Shown: positions 10,957 to 22,469 of the stretch, in pieces
Position numbering within the stretch: position 1 is the stretch's first letter
Layout: each line of letters starts with the position of its first letter
Notes under the pieces: model-generated
Told to the model about the DNA's origin: nothing
The model's input: only the letters and a program-made list of their open reading frames with translations
Database searches by the model: none
Program-made: the position numbers and the translations under genes
Assembly (NCBI GenBank): GCA_007922225.1
Contig: ML679954.1
Location: 21,083,743 to 21,147,742, forward strand
DNA from: Emydura subglobosa
Lineage: Eukaryota > Chordata > Testudines > Chelidae
Length of the DNA: 64,000 nt
Direction: 5' to 3'

Positions 10957-11367
10957 CAGTGGTTCTCAGCTGGGGTGCACATACCCCAGGGGGTACACAA
11001 AGGTCTTGTGGTGGTATATCAACTCATCTAGATATTTGCCTAGTTTTACAACAGGCTACATAAAAAGCATTAGCAAAGTCAGTACAAACTAATATTTCAT
11101 ACAGACAATTAATTACTTGTTTATACTGCTCGATATACTATACAGTGAAATGTAAGTACAATATTTATATTTCAATTGATTTATTTTATAATTATATGGT
11201 AAAAATGAGAAAGTAAGCAATTTTTAATAATAGGATGCTGCAACACTTTTTTTTTATGTCTGATTTTGTAAGCAAGTAGTTTTTATGTGAGGTGAAACTT
11301 GGGGGTACACAAGACAAATCAGACTCCTGAAAGGGATACAGTAGTCTGAAAAGGTTGAGAGCCACTG
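10957..11367. mobile_element. hAT-type MITE, 411 bp, with perfect 8-bp target duplication
   Basis: This is a non-autonomous DNA transposon. It starts cagtggttctcagctggggt and ends ggttgagagccactg, giving imperfect terminal inverted repeats with CAGTGG ends. It is flanked on both sides by the exact octamer GACTAGAT (10949-10956 and 11368-11375), the 8-bp target duplication expected of hAT transposase. It sits in the 3' tail of the CR1, whose text reads on normally if the MITE and one octamer are removed. The internal part is AT-rich, with no coding capacity. I recall this as a high-copy family in turtles. Confidence 0.9.
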
Positions 11368-11375
11368 GACTAGAT

Positions 11376-11412
11376 GATGATGGTTCCTTCTGGCCTTGAA
11401 ATCTATGAGTCT
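11376..11412 (+). mobile_element. CR1 LINE 3' tail resumed after the MITE
   Basis: The words gatgatggttccttctggcc and cttgaaatctatgagtctat are the end of the CR1 3' UTR interrupted at 10956. The 3' end lies near 11412 and has only one or two degenerate copies of the terminal octamer. Together with 3286-4261 and 10211-10956 it gives one CR1 of roughly 1.75 kb before insertions. Confidence 0.75.
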
Positions 11413-12150
11413 ATTGCTACAGAATTGTCCCTTTTTTAATATTAAAAAGGTAGCCATCTAATTTGGGGAGGGACTTTTAAAGGGAACCTCTGGATTAAGG
11501 CTGACTCTTGGAGTGATGAAGCAGGACAAAAGGGAAGGGGGGGAATGTGCATACCAGCCTGTTACAGCTGTGTGCTAATTATAAGGCATCTCCCACTGGG
11601 TTTGGTTTAACCTGTAAGAGGAGGTCCTTTAGCATGACACATTAACAACTATATTTCTCAAGGAAACAATCTATTGTGTACCCACAGGATGCAGTGCACC
11701 TCTACTGAGCTACAGTAAGTTACTCTCTATTAAACTGCAGCTACATAACATCCTAATGATTTACTGGCAAATGTAGGTCTGGATTTGGATTTGTTTATAG
11801 TTGGGGGGGGGGTTGTTTCTTCCTTAAAATACACGCATATTTTTCTATTGTTTTTGGCATACAGCATTCCACATATTCCTGTGGCGCTGCTTCCTTCAGA
11901 AGCATAAATCAAACAAAGTAATAACGTTATTGTGCATACGGGATACAAAAGGCCTATTTGAAAATCACAAATTTTAGTAAGAAAAACCACACACACAGAT
12001 CTCTCATGATGTATCCAGAAGAGAGAATGATTCAGCTCCTCATCTGAAAATGTAGCAGAGGCAAACAAACTGTGAACCCCATTTTGAAAAGGTGAGAGAA
12101 GGCCTAAAAAAAAGGGCTTTGTTCACACAAAAATCAACTACCGTACTATG
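11413..12150. other. Non-genic DNA
   Basis: No gene or clear repeat. The 112-residue minus frame at 11730-12068 contains no motif I recognise and runs through a C-rich homopolymer (gggggg on the plus strand at about 11802-11811). Confidence 0.45.
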
Positions 12151-12378
12151 GGGCTGAGGGAATAATAATAATTCTTAGCGCTTATATAGCACCTTTCACC
12201 TGTAGATCTCTAAGTAGTTTACGAATCTGGGTAGATATCATTATTCCCCTTTTACAGCTGGAGAACCTAAGGCAAATAAAAGTTGAGCGTCTTGACTAAA
12301 GTCACACAGTGAGCCAGCCAGTGGGAGAATAGGGAATAGTACCAAGGTCTCCTGGTTTCATATTCTGTAATAGGACCA
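12150..12378. repeat. Ancient LINE 3'-end repeat (CR1/L3-like)
   Basis: The text runs aataataataattcttagcg, then cttatatagcacctttcacc, then attattccccttttacagct, then cacacagtgagccagccagt and gtctcctggtttcatattct. This is the usual order of an old amniote LINE tail that shares a MIR/L2-like ending. It is diverged. Related copies lie near 15295, 27225 and 36060. The exact family (L3, CR1 or L2) is uncertain. Confidence 0.6.
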
Positions 12379-12959
12379 CACCACCTCCGTGGGACAAAAA
12401 TCACAGCCACAGCAGTTGTCATAGTGGCCAGGCAACCACACAACCATCCAATTTACAGCTACTCTTGAAGATAGAGGTGGAGAGAGCAATGGAAGTAGCA
12501 CACTGCTTCCCACCTACCGCACATGGATCCACATCATGTGAAGCCCCAGCAGCTATGCCCTCATTTGGAAGCAATATACGCCCGCCCCCCTCCACTTCAT
12601 GTTCCTCTGGGTCCATCTGGAGTCATCTTGTGCAGTTGCTTTGTCTCACCTATACAGTGGAAGCTTGTAGTTTCTCAAGTGTTAGGGCCTTTGACACCTG
12701 CATAAGCAGTCAGGGCTTGGTCCTACAATAAGTACATTCTATCAGAACAAACAGAGATCATGGAAATACTATCTCCAAACAGCATATCTACACAGGAGAT
12801 ATAAACTACTACTACTAAGGGTACAAATGCTACCTCCAGACTGCACTTGCAAATAAGGAACCTGAAGAAATAACATGATGTCCAAAGATCCTTAAGGGAC
12901 CAACAAGTCTTTTTCATAAAATTAAAACTATGTCAGCAGTGACTGATTTTAATAGCAAT

Positions 12960-13680
12960 GTACCAGGGTATACTCACTGCTGGGACACACCCTTATGACT
13001 GCATCTGGGGATTAGCTCTGCCTGGTTTGACGCTCCCTTCCTTCTCTCATATACACCACGGCCCTGCTTGCTCTTTAGGAGTCGCAATGCTTCTCCTTCG
13101 TGACTCAGCCCTCTGGCCAGGTCACTACACAGTTTTCCTCATCCAGGATAACAAAGTCTCACTGGACCAGCTGTCCAGGTGCCATTCTAGGCAGTCTTCC
13201 CATTCAAAACTGTGCCGCTTTCACAGTAGCTGGTAGGGAAACCCGAATCAGCCCTCTACTCCGGGTTCCAGCCTAAGAACCCCGTAATAAGCAGCTTAAG
13301 CTGGCATCACCTCAAACTTTGCAGCTGTTTCCCTGGGCTTCTTCCTACTCCACCCTCCAGAGGCTCTCTCCTCCACCACCCTTCTGGATAAGCCCTTTCC
13401 TCAAAGTCAGGATCCCAAGGTTCCCCCCCTTCTCTCCTCACTAGGCCCAAAGAGTGACTGGAGGCCTCTATACTGCAGCTCCTTCTGCTCTCACTTCCTG
13501 GCTTTATACAAGCCCCACCTTCTCCTGCTGAGATGGGGTCCATCTTCAATTACTGCTTGTCAGTCAAGCCTAAGTTTTCCCCCAGGTGCAGCCTACTATG
13601 TTAATTAGCCCCTTGTGAGCCACCTTGACCCCATTCAGGGTTGGCACACCAACCTTAATTGGACTTTCTTTTTTGAAGTC
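12960..13680. repeat. GC-richer dispersed repeat, unclassified (copy 1)
   Basis: It begins near tactcactgctgggacacacc and ends near cacaccaaccttaattggac. I recall this text as a common turtle repeat but not its class. Key words are cggccctgcttgctctttag, tccgggttccagcctaag and ccccaggtgcagcctac. Part of it (13257-13380) aligns loosely with 51335-51440, so the family is present twice. The pyrimidine-rich plus strand yields spurious open frames on both strands; none has a domain. No clear terminal repeats were seen. Confidence 0.5.
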
Positions 13681-15290
13681 TAAATACTATCAGTGCATAT
13701 GAGCAGAAAGCTAGAGTGGAAAGAGCTGTTTCTCTCAGCAAACAATAATTTCAAAGAAAACAAATACCGTATAATCCACAAGACCATCACATTCAATAGG
13801 TGATCAGAAGAATTTAATTTTAGTTTTTAGAATAGAAGGCAACCTACAAAGAAAAATCTGAACTCTGAGCAAGCACAGAAATAAGTTCTGAGCGCTCCGG
13901 ATGCGTATGGAAAAAAATCAACTCAGAAATGACCTTTTGGAAGGTGGCAATTTATTATTCTTGCTACTTCTGGATTCACTGTTGACACCCCAGAATGCAC
14001 CATTGTGGGACATCACAGCTCAGCTATTTCAATGAGTCAGATCATAAAGCCCAGAGGAAAATGCTTATTGTTTCATATGTAAAGCAGTTATGAAGATAAC
14101 AAACAAAAACCTTTGAGAAAACTCTGCCTTGTGCATCAAAACATGCAACTCACTTTAAGGGGAGTGTTCTGGTATCTGTGAGGTCAATAGCAAACACTGA
14201 ACCAGCCAGATGACTTTACTGGAGCTGTAAAGAATTTTTTAAGAGGATTGTTTAGACTTATTTATGTATGAGTTTTCCCTCTCCCCACCTTGCCTGGCTA
14301 GTAAGGAGACAAGACAGTGAGCTCATTTTTTATGCTTGATTCAATGTGAAGGTTTCCTTTCTAGGTTATCTTTTGGCTTGGAAGGACTAGATTTTTATCA
14401 GTAAACATCAATACATATTTTCAAAGTACACATACAAATCAATTAAAAATATTTTCATCAATAATAATCAAAATTTACAAATAGGCTTATCAAGTTCTCC
14501 TTCAGAACTTATTAGAGTCAAAATCCAGTCATTTAGACTTCTGAATTAGGCTTTTTATAAATGGACAAGTGAAGGAATAGTAAAAACAGGTATGATTTCT
14601 TGATTTAAGTATATTAGTTTTGAATATTTTGACAAATTATGTTGACAATTTATGTTTTAACAATTTATAAAAATTTAACTTTTTGAATCTCAACATCTAG
14701 TATTGTTAAATAATTTTCTGACACCTCCATAATTTCCACAACTGTGAAAATTTAAATTGATAAGAATAAAAAATGCTTAAAAATAAACAGATGCTATCCA
14801 CTGAAATTATAAATAATAATTGAATTCCGCCAAGCCTATTTTTCTTTAATATCATAATATATTTAATATCATATAATGATATTAATAGGTTGCAAAAACT
14901 ATGGCAAAAAAGTTATTGCAACTTCTAGTAAGCTACATCTTGTTAATATTATCTTACAAGAAAATTCTGCATCTTATTCTAAAGTTAATGTAGATAGTGC
15001 ATATGGCATGAAGATATTAGTAGGAGCAAAGGTGGGGTTTTTTGCAAAACCAGACATCCGAAACAATATCTGGCAGTGAACTACAGGTTTGATTAAACAG
15101 TGACACTTATATGAAGTAGCACTAAGACAAACATTTTATTTTATTCATAAATAAAACAATGTACAAGTTTCTAGAAAATTCCATGCAACCACAATCGCAG
15201 TTTGGTTATTTATCAGTCTGCAACTTCAGTGAAACCTCTCACTGGGCTTAATTCAAAGATTTCTGAAGTCAACAGGAGACTTTAGAAAAG
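13681..15290. other. AT-rich non-genic DNA
   Basis: No gene. From about 14380 to 14880 the sequence is strongly AT-rich with many short runs of A and T, and gives no readable repeat family. The 67-residue plus frame at 14876-15079 shows no domain. If host intron or intergenic regulatory sequence lies here I cannot recognise it. Confidence 0.45.
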
Positions 15291-15292
15291 TG

Positions 15293-15440
15293 GGTAAACA
15301 TCATCCCCATTTTACAGAGGAATTAATGGAGAGGGTAAGTGATTTGCCCAAGATCTCACAGTGTTTTACTAGTAGTGTCAGAAACTGAACTCAGGTTTCC
15401 TGAATTCCTATCCTATATACCAAGGACACTATATTTATGG
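15293..15440. repeat. Ancient LINE or SINE tail (MIR/L3-like)
   Basis: The order tcatccccattttacagagg, gatttgcccaagatctcaca, then actgaactcaggtttcctga is the conserved end segment shared by L3-like and MIR-like repeats. It is diverged and fragmentary. The upstream words cttaattcaaagatttctga, at 15248, may be part of the dispersed palindromic family. Confidence 0.5.
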
Positions 15441-17160
15441 AGCCCAGCAAGGCGAGTTTAATAATTAACATACCTGCCAACACTGGAAATCAATAAATAC
15501 AAAAGTGAGGGAGAAAATAGGGACACACCTTTTAATTCTACTAGTAAAAAGAAAAATAGAGACCGCTGTCTTAACGGGGACAGTTAGTAAACATCTTGTT
15601 ACTGTATGGTGTGCATCTTAGGGAACAAAAGAAACTCATAAAAGCTCATGACAAATTCAGGTGCTGAGGGACGGAATCCCCAGACCAACCTGGCCCATCT
15701 TCAGTCTGTGAATCTGGGCTGCAGTCACAAACACAAGCAAGGAAGATGAGTAGCCAATGTAGCCCATTGCTTATGCCCAATGGACAGTTGTGGTTTGTGG
15801 AGTGGGAAAGCAAGGGTCTGTGCACTACTCCCCATCTCTGTGGGGAGCTACAGATACTCATCACAGAAATATTGTCTGCTGTGTATACAGAAGGACACAA
15901 TGCAAGAGGTTACCACTGATGCTGCTCCCTGCATAGTCAATTTGTAACTTTTAGGTCCCATTTATAGTACAACTGTAACCAATTGAGAGAAGCCAATACA
16001 ACACAGTTGTTCCCTGACGTGGTTGCAACATGGTTAAAAGTTGTAGTGTGGATGGATTTAAATAAACTCAAATTTTCAAGTTTGAACAACTGCCTCAGGG
16101 GAAAATAGGGAAGAAAACAAGGTCTCAGGCCATTTGTAGAGGTGCACAGATACTATAGCAGTAGGTGCCATTACAAAAGCCTGAATGGATAGGATAAATA
16201 ATGTATTGAAAAAATACAAAAATCCACTATAAAAATGAGACACCTAAAATATACTGAAATCAACACAATGTTATTTTGGCCACATCTGATACACAAGGTT
16301 CAAAATGATTAACCAAAATCAACTTGTATTTACACTCCTTTTATGTCAGCTTTCCCAACTAAGTCTTGTTCAGATCGCCACAGAAATTTATTGTAAATTT
16401 TGCAAAGCTTTTGACCTGTATCATCTTATTAAATTTTTATGAAAAATCAATGGAGTTCAATCATGTTATAGGCTGTTATTCACACATTTCAGTGGTAAAT
16501 GGAGAAGTCTATTCTAACTGAAAGTCTAGAGTGAAGATGTTAGTAATGATAGAAGTATCTGATTGTAACTACGTCTGTCATGCCTGTGAAATTAAAATAG
16601 AGAGTTTAAGAAAATGACAAAGAAATTCAACTTTGGGGAAAAGAGCAGAACAGAGAACTTAGTATCCATGACTTTTTAAGAACCATCACCTTATAAATTA
16701 AATAATTTTACCCCAAAAACACTTCAGATATACACTAGAGAAAGCATACTTTTACTCAAGGATAAATATACAGGCAACTTTGTTATGCCATACATGACTA
16801 ATGCCACCAGGAGAGAGGATAAAGACAATGGGCTCACTTTTTAAGAAAAAAATTAAACAAGCCACATTTCCATAACATAAGCAACAATACATACCGCATC
16901 TGAATAATGAAAAATAATCACTGGAATTGTTCACAATAATCTGTTACAGCCAAAAATTGTTATCATGCCCTTGACAGTACAGAAAACACCACCCAGGCAC
17001 AAATTCCATAAATTGTCCTTCCCCTATCCAGTTCAGGGGACAGTTCTGATTGGGGGGGGGGCGGCTAGGAGCATGGTTTGGGCAATTCAGGGAAGAGATT
17101 TGATAGGAGAGGAGTAGAGAACTCACTGGTTGGCTTTGTGCAGAAGACAAGTAGCAACAT
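15441..17160. other. Non-genic DNA
   Basis: No gene or confident repeat. Short frames at 15646-15900 and 16944-17150 (both minus) have no recognisable motif. A G run lies at about 17053-17061. The interval ends at the target duplication of the solo LTR. Confidence 0.45.
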
Positions 17161-17350
17161 ATAGGTGTAGGCCGCGGAAGATATTTGTGACGCGTTGGAC
17201 AGAGATAGGAGCTTGACGGGTCTGGTCAGAACCGGTTTGATAAGAGGCGCTACTCGGCCTGGTAAACAGGCTGTGCAAGGCCGTGTGAATTTGTCTGTGG
17301 TGCCAAAAGAGGAGGAAAGTTAGGAAGCAAGGTCACGTGCTGTAAATTTG

Positions 17351-17387
17351 CCAATGCTTGCTGTTCCCTAGAGAATGCTGTATAAAA
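17351..17387 (+). promoter_or_regulatory. LTR promoter: CCAAT and TATA boxes
   Basis: CCAAT at 17351-17355 is followed 25 bases later by TATAAAA at 17381-17387. Their place in the LTR fits a U3 promoter; transcription would start near 17410. Whether it is still active is unknown. Confidence 0.55.
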
Positions 17388-17515
17388 GCTTGAAATGCAA
17401 ACTGCGCAACGAGACTCAGTCATGAATCCACTTGGATTGCATGGCAAAATGCCACAGCAGCCCGCTTCGCAGCGCGCCATAGAGTCTCCCGTTGCTGTTT
17501 GGAGCATAAGCCGTG

Positions 17516-17521
17516 ATTAAA
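17516..17521 (+). terminator. LTR poly(A)-type signal ATTAAA
   Basis: ATTAAA lies about 130 bases after the TATA box, and a TG-rich stretch (ggtgtgggcatgtttttatt) follows at 17540-17560. This is a normal layout for the end of R in an LTR. The variant hexamer is functional in many vertebrate transcripts. Confidence 0.45.
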
Positions 17522-17620
17522 GATAAGTGAACTTACCTGGTGTGGGCATGTTTTTATTCCTCACCTGGTATCCAGAACCTACAGGCAGCTGTGATCAGCG
17601 GTGCCTGGCATAACAATAGG

Positions 17621-18155
17621 TATGCTCATACACACGTGCTCAGCCAGCCTGACAGGTGACCAGGTCTGCAGGGGTAACAAAAACAGAGACAAAATATCAA
17701 TTTTTGTAAAACCAAGGACACCATGACAAGCCTTGAACACTGATCCATTCAGTTTTCAGGCACACAGTCACTTGGACCACGGTCACTGCTGCAGAACACT
17801 ATTTTGGAATCAGCTGAGCAGGACTAGGAGTATTGCAGACCTATAGCATCCCACAATGCCTCAGAGTGGAAGAAATGTGGCATTGCAGAGATGAAGTCGA
17901 CTACAGAAATTTCTGTAGAAATTGCTTTAAACCATGTAAGCTGTAGGACTTTGAACAATCATTGCATAACATTGCAGTAATTTGTAGAAGGCTAACAGGT
18001 CATGTTTGTTATTTTTTATTTTTCTTTTGTTTTGTCTTTTCTCTCCAGTGGTAGGTGGTATTTTTATCCCTTTGACTTCTTGCTAGCCAAAGGAAGTAAA
18101 GCAGCAGAGAAAAGCAGGGCAATTTTTTTTAATGATATTAAAATACACTATTAGA
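17621..18155. other. Non-genic DNA
   Basis: Nothing recognisable. The sequence is mixed in composition, with a T-rich stretch near 18008-18045. Confidence 0.45.
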
Positions 18156-18167
18156 AAGTATGGAAAG

Positions 18168-18250
18168 GGCCAAGCTGGTTGAAGCATGGAACTGAACTGG
18201 AGTCGCTTCCATCCTAGACCGGTGCCCTAACCACTGGACCATCCTTCCTC
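18168..18250 (-). repeat. tRNA-derived SINE head fragment
   Basis: Read on the minus strand, it gives ggatggtccagtggttaggg (A-box-like, gtggttagggc) and then cagttcagttccatgcttca (B-box-like). These are the two halves of a RNA polymerase III promoter in a tRNA-derived SINE. The MIR-like body that follows in fuller copies (60283-60430) is missing. A real tRNA is excluded because the acceptor arms do not pair. Confidence 0.65.
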
Positions 18251-18754
18251 TCCATACCTGCCACCTTCTGTATGGAACATTTTAAATAGAATTATAAACG
18301 CATGCACGTGCACACACAAAACAAACATCCTTAGTGGGTTCCATCAATCCCCCACGTTGCCCCACGGTGAGAGTATAATCCATAGTTCCCAGCTACAGGC
18401 ATAGTATGATGCTCCACCATCAATGACAGTATTTCTCAGGGAATCCATTGAGGCTAACAACAACTAATCTCTCTGTGCTCACCTGCTTGCCAAATTGGGT
18501 GGAATGCTAGTTTCCATCCCAGCCAGTTGTACCAAAGGTACATCCTCATTGTGGCAGGAATGGAAATTCTAATAAAACAAGGGGGAAATAATATCGTACA
18601 GTCTGCTGATTAGCAACCTCTCAGTTGCCAGCAAAAAGTTGCTGTTATCTGGCAGTTAGAAATGAGCAAACGGCAGGTTTGAGGAGCTGCAGCCAGGGAA
18701 GGAAGCACTGGGACCAATGGCTAGCCAGTTTCAGACTGGAAATAAGGATTTTTA

Positions 18755-18965
18755 ACAGTAAGAGTAATTAACCACAGGAACAACTTACCAAAGGTTGGGG
18801 TGGATTTGCCATCACTGACAATTTAAAAATCAGGATTGGATGTTTTTCTAAAAGACATGATCTACCAATTGTTTTGGGAGAGTTCTGTAGCCTGTGTGAT
18901 ACAGGAGGTTCACAATGGTCCCTTCTGGATTTGGACTCAATGAACCTTTTATCGAAGAAATAAGT
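18755..18965 (+). mobile_element. CR1 LINE 3' tail
   Basis: The block gtaattaaccacaggaacaa, then ggtggatttgccatcactga, caattgttttgggagagttc and ggttcacaatggtcccttct is the last 200 bases of CR1: the end of the C-terminal coding part and the 3' UTR. It ends near 18950 without clear octamer repeats. Confidence 0.75.
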
Positions 18966-21900
18966 AAAATATCAGACTCACACTGTTATGATACACTTAT
19001 TGACACAGCAAGAAAGAGTGGATTAAAAGCATACTCTATATATTAGAACATGAGAAGTTAAATGCTTACCACGAATTTTAACATAGGTACCGAATATAAG
19101 GCAGGTCCTCAGCTTGAGTAAATCAGTATCACTAATTTATCCCAGCCAAGGATCTGACCCTTAAAAGCAGTATGTGGAGAAAAGATCCTGTGGCAAATTA
19201 AACTAAAGGTTTTAAACAAATATTCATTTTGACTAGCTACACTGACAAAGTCAGATCATGTTAGAAGTGTATCTCAGAAAGGAATTGATACTACAGGTTA
19301 GTCTTAAACATCTGTTGAGTTCATTTTGTTCTTGTATCCTCTGAAGGGAAGGCTGTCTTTCTCTGTTTTTAACCTTGATTACTACAGGGGAAACCCCTAT
19401 ATCAGATGTTCTTTTGGTCTGATAGACAAAACGTGTGCTGATACATCTTACACTCAACATGATCATCAAGAGAGTTAGTTGAGTAGTCATTCAATAGTTA
19501 ATGTGGATACTGAACAATGTTTCTATGAGGTTATGCTTATTAAAGAGCTGACTGAGGAAAATGGTTTAAATTGCTATTTTCTGCATTTTAAATCAAGAAC
19601 TTCTATAAAATAGGAAGCAAACAATAAAGGAAGATGGAAATAGATGATAGTCAAACAATGCTTTCCTGTACTAAAAATATAAATAATCATACCAGCTGTT
19701 ATCAAATAAAATTCTCAAGAAAACGGAATGGATGGAAAGGGACTGTGCATGCAAACTATGACTACCCATTTCACTGTAACATTACTTAGGCAATAAACTT
19801 GATTGCATTTCATGATTATTTTGAAGTCTCTTAAAGCTAAATTTCCAGTCCTTAGCCCTACATCATCATTAAAAATAATCATGTCTTGGATGAAGAATTT
19901 ATTCGGTTTTGATTGTGAAAGATATTTTCTGTAATGAGTTTTCCAAGCCTGAGCTCCTGCAGAGGTGGAAAGGCTTGTTGTTAGTATAATCAAGTATGAA
20001 CTGGGATACAGAATTCAGAACTTCGGCCTCATGCTGCAAACCCTTACTCACAGATAGGAAGAGCCACAGAATGTTTGTTACTTTTTTCAATCCTATTGGG
20101 ACAAGTTAACTGACTTTTTATTATACTGCTACTGTGTTCATACCATCTATCGGTTATATTATGGGGAAATCTACCATTAGACTAACAAAATCCTTCCAAC
20201 TTTAATTTTGTGCTGTTTTATGAATCAATGCACCAAGTACTAAAAGATTTAAGCTTTATTTACAGTAGAAAAAAAAAGGTTTTATTTAGTTCATCACTGG
20301 TCTTTTTAAGAAATACCATAGAACTTTACTTAGAAACAACCCTTGATTAGTAATCACTCATTTAATAGTCACACCTTTAAGATGTAAACCATGCATGTAG
20401 GTAATTAAGTTTAAAAGAAGCTGTTTTCTAAATGCAAGAGAAGCTCATTACATTTAGCAAAATCTTGGCTTTTAAAGAAACACACAGTAACTGGTGTTGT
20501 GGAGTTTGTACAAATAAGGATGCTTACAATTGTGACATGGTTGTTTTAAAAAAATTTTTTTAAATAAGGCTTGGTTAAAAAGGCAGGAGAAGGGAGAAAT
20601 CACAATCATCCGGTTTGTTCAGTTTTTGGCTCACTGAAAAGGATAATGACCCAGAAAAGTTATTAGTGAAAAAGAGAAAAATCCCAAGCAATTTCAGCAA
20701 TAGTATATAAACAACCTGCATTTAAATGAATACAACAAAACAACTTTTCACTGTGAATTTCCTTCTCTAAATAGAAAAGATTTAATTCAAAGTACAACAG
20801 ATTATGTAGAAAGTTCTAAAACTGTAATTAACAAAAAATATGAATTTCCCTAAAGCTTATTTTTAAGTTAGTAGACCAGGTTTTAATGGCTGATAACCTC
20901 AGGTCAGATATACAATAGGCAGGGTCTCTGTGAGGCAGCAAACTTGGCATCAGTTCTTTTCATTTCATACACTCTCTGATCAGGTTTTGTTTTGCAAAGG
21001 TCATTTAATTAGTACTATCAGTAACAGTTACTATCTTAACATTATCTTCCTTTAGCTAATGATAGCATTTTGCATGTGTTAAGTAAAACAGGAATTAACA
21101 AAATTCCAATGGCTTACTTAAATGATAAATAATGAGCCATTTTAAGGAAGAAATCTCCTGGGGTGTGCGGAAAAACCTGCAGCTGAAGGCAAGCGAGTCA
21201 GGATGTGTAACTCTGCACAGGCATAAACAGGAAATGGAGCAGCTTGCATTTGGATTGACAATCTGGCTCCAAATGGCTCATCTAAAGCGGGCACGATGCT
21301 TGACCCCTGTCAAACATGAAAACTAAGGTTTTGTAACAGTTTTATGGCCTGACACCTCTAAGCGCCCTCATATAAAAGAAATCTTTCCTTCTCTGTTACT
21401 CTAAATGCCCAAAGAAACTGGGACTTGTTAAATCAGGGAATTGCAAGTCATATTTTATTTTAAATATTTTCTCATCCAAACTCTCCATACAGCCCATGTG
21501 ATAACACTTGTAGATTGTAAAGGTCAGTGATTAATCATTTGCAATACAGAAATAACACCTGACTCCTTTATTGCTATGTTCCAACATACTGTAGTGTAGG
21601 GAATAGCTTGGCTTCCTATAGAAAGCCTGCAGTACCCAATCTTGCACCACCAATTTCAATGGGAGCAGAATCAGGCCCTATTTCTTTATCTACCTATTAA
21701 AGGTATTTTCATTTAACCCCATGGTGAATGTTGTAGAGTCTTAAAGGCAAATTCTGCCCCAGACCACAGAACAGTTCTTTAAGAAGTGGGGACAGCAGAA
21801 TACTGGGATCCGATAGAGAAGAGCCCTGTGCAGTGCAGTACATTGCTCTGTATCAGGGAGCAGCAGGTTTTGGGGGTAGGGAAGTGTCAGGGTAGCACAG

Positions 21901-22240
21901 GACCAGGAGTTGGCCCATAGGTCCTTCATTATTCAGATGCACTGAATGTTACTCCTCATCTTACCCCATGGAAGAGGCATGCAGGAGCACAGGAGCAATT
22001 TCAACCCTAAGGCTGCAATACCGGCTGCAGAGCTCAAAGGAGTTTACCTGCTGTAGCCCTATTACTAAAATTGGGTGATGAGCTAAAGATTTGGCCCCTA
22101 TCTAGTACACTCAGGTGAACTCACCATATAATATAAAGTATCTCTAGAACACTATAAAAAGAGTTTCATGCAGCACAAGGACAATTACCGTCCAGTCTCC
22201 ACAACGTATTCCTGAAAAAAAAATGGGGTCAAGATTTTCA
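18966..22240. other. AT-rich non-genic DNA
   Basis: No gene. The interval has scattered short open frames (for example 19251-19490 minus, 19715-19993 minus, 21132-21326 plus), none with a recognisable domain. Near 21636-21680 are words of the dispersed short palindromic family (accaatttcaatgggagcag, aatcaggcccta). The rest is unassigned and could be intron of a neighbouring gene. Confidence 0.45.
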
Positions 22241-22244
22241 ACTA

Positions 22245-22425
22245 CAGCAGTCTAAAGTTAAGCTCCTCAGTCCATAATTAGGGACCTGTATAATTGGCCT
22301 CCATTTCAAAAATGCCAAGCAGACAATAAATGGAATTGACTTCAGTAGGGGCTCTTGGTAGCTTAGCTCTTTTGAAAACCAGGTCACTAAATACGGATTT
22401 GGGATCGTAACTTTAGACTCGTTTT
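22245..22425. repeat. Dispersed short palindromic repeat
   Basis: The stretch begins gattttcaactacagcagtc and ends ttttgaaaaccaggtcacta, with gacttcagtaggggctcttg inside. The ends are weakly inverted relative to each other. It resembles a recurring reptile repeat built from gatttt...aaaatc arms around a tgacttcaatggg core. Diverged. Confidence 0.4.
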
Positions 22426-22469
22426 TGAAAATCTTGGTCTTGGATTTAGCACAAGAGTTATCAGTCAGA

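Larger units (their letters stand above)
17166..17615 (+). mobile_element. Solo LTR of an endogenous retrovirus-like element, 450 bp
   Basis: The segment starts TGTAGGCC and ends GGCATAACA, so has TG and CA ends with a 3-bp TGT/ACA inverted repeat. It is flanked by exact ATAGG copies at 17161-17165 and 17616-17620, a 5-bp target duplication. Inside are CCAAT (17351), a TATA box (17381) and an ATTAAA poly(A)-type signal (17516), in the order a U3-R-U5 needs. It is more GC- and CpG-rich than its flanks. No internal retroviral genes flank it, so it is what recombination between two LTRs leaves. Class (gypsy-like, ERV class II or ERVL) cannot be settled from 5 bp alone. Confidence 0.8.

Noticed and set aside
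14380..14880. Scaffold attachment region or replication origin
   Set aside because: The segment is AT-rich, but this is common in the region and no specific motif pattern supports a function.
18168..18250. tRNA gene on the minus strand
   Set aside because: A and B boxes are visible but the arms do not form a cloverleaf, and the same head is found in a SINE body at 60283. It is a SINE fragment.
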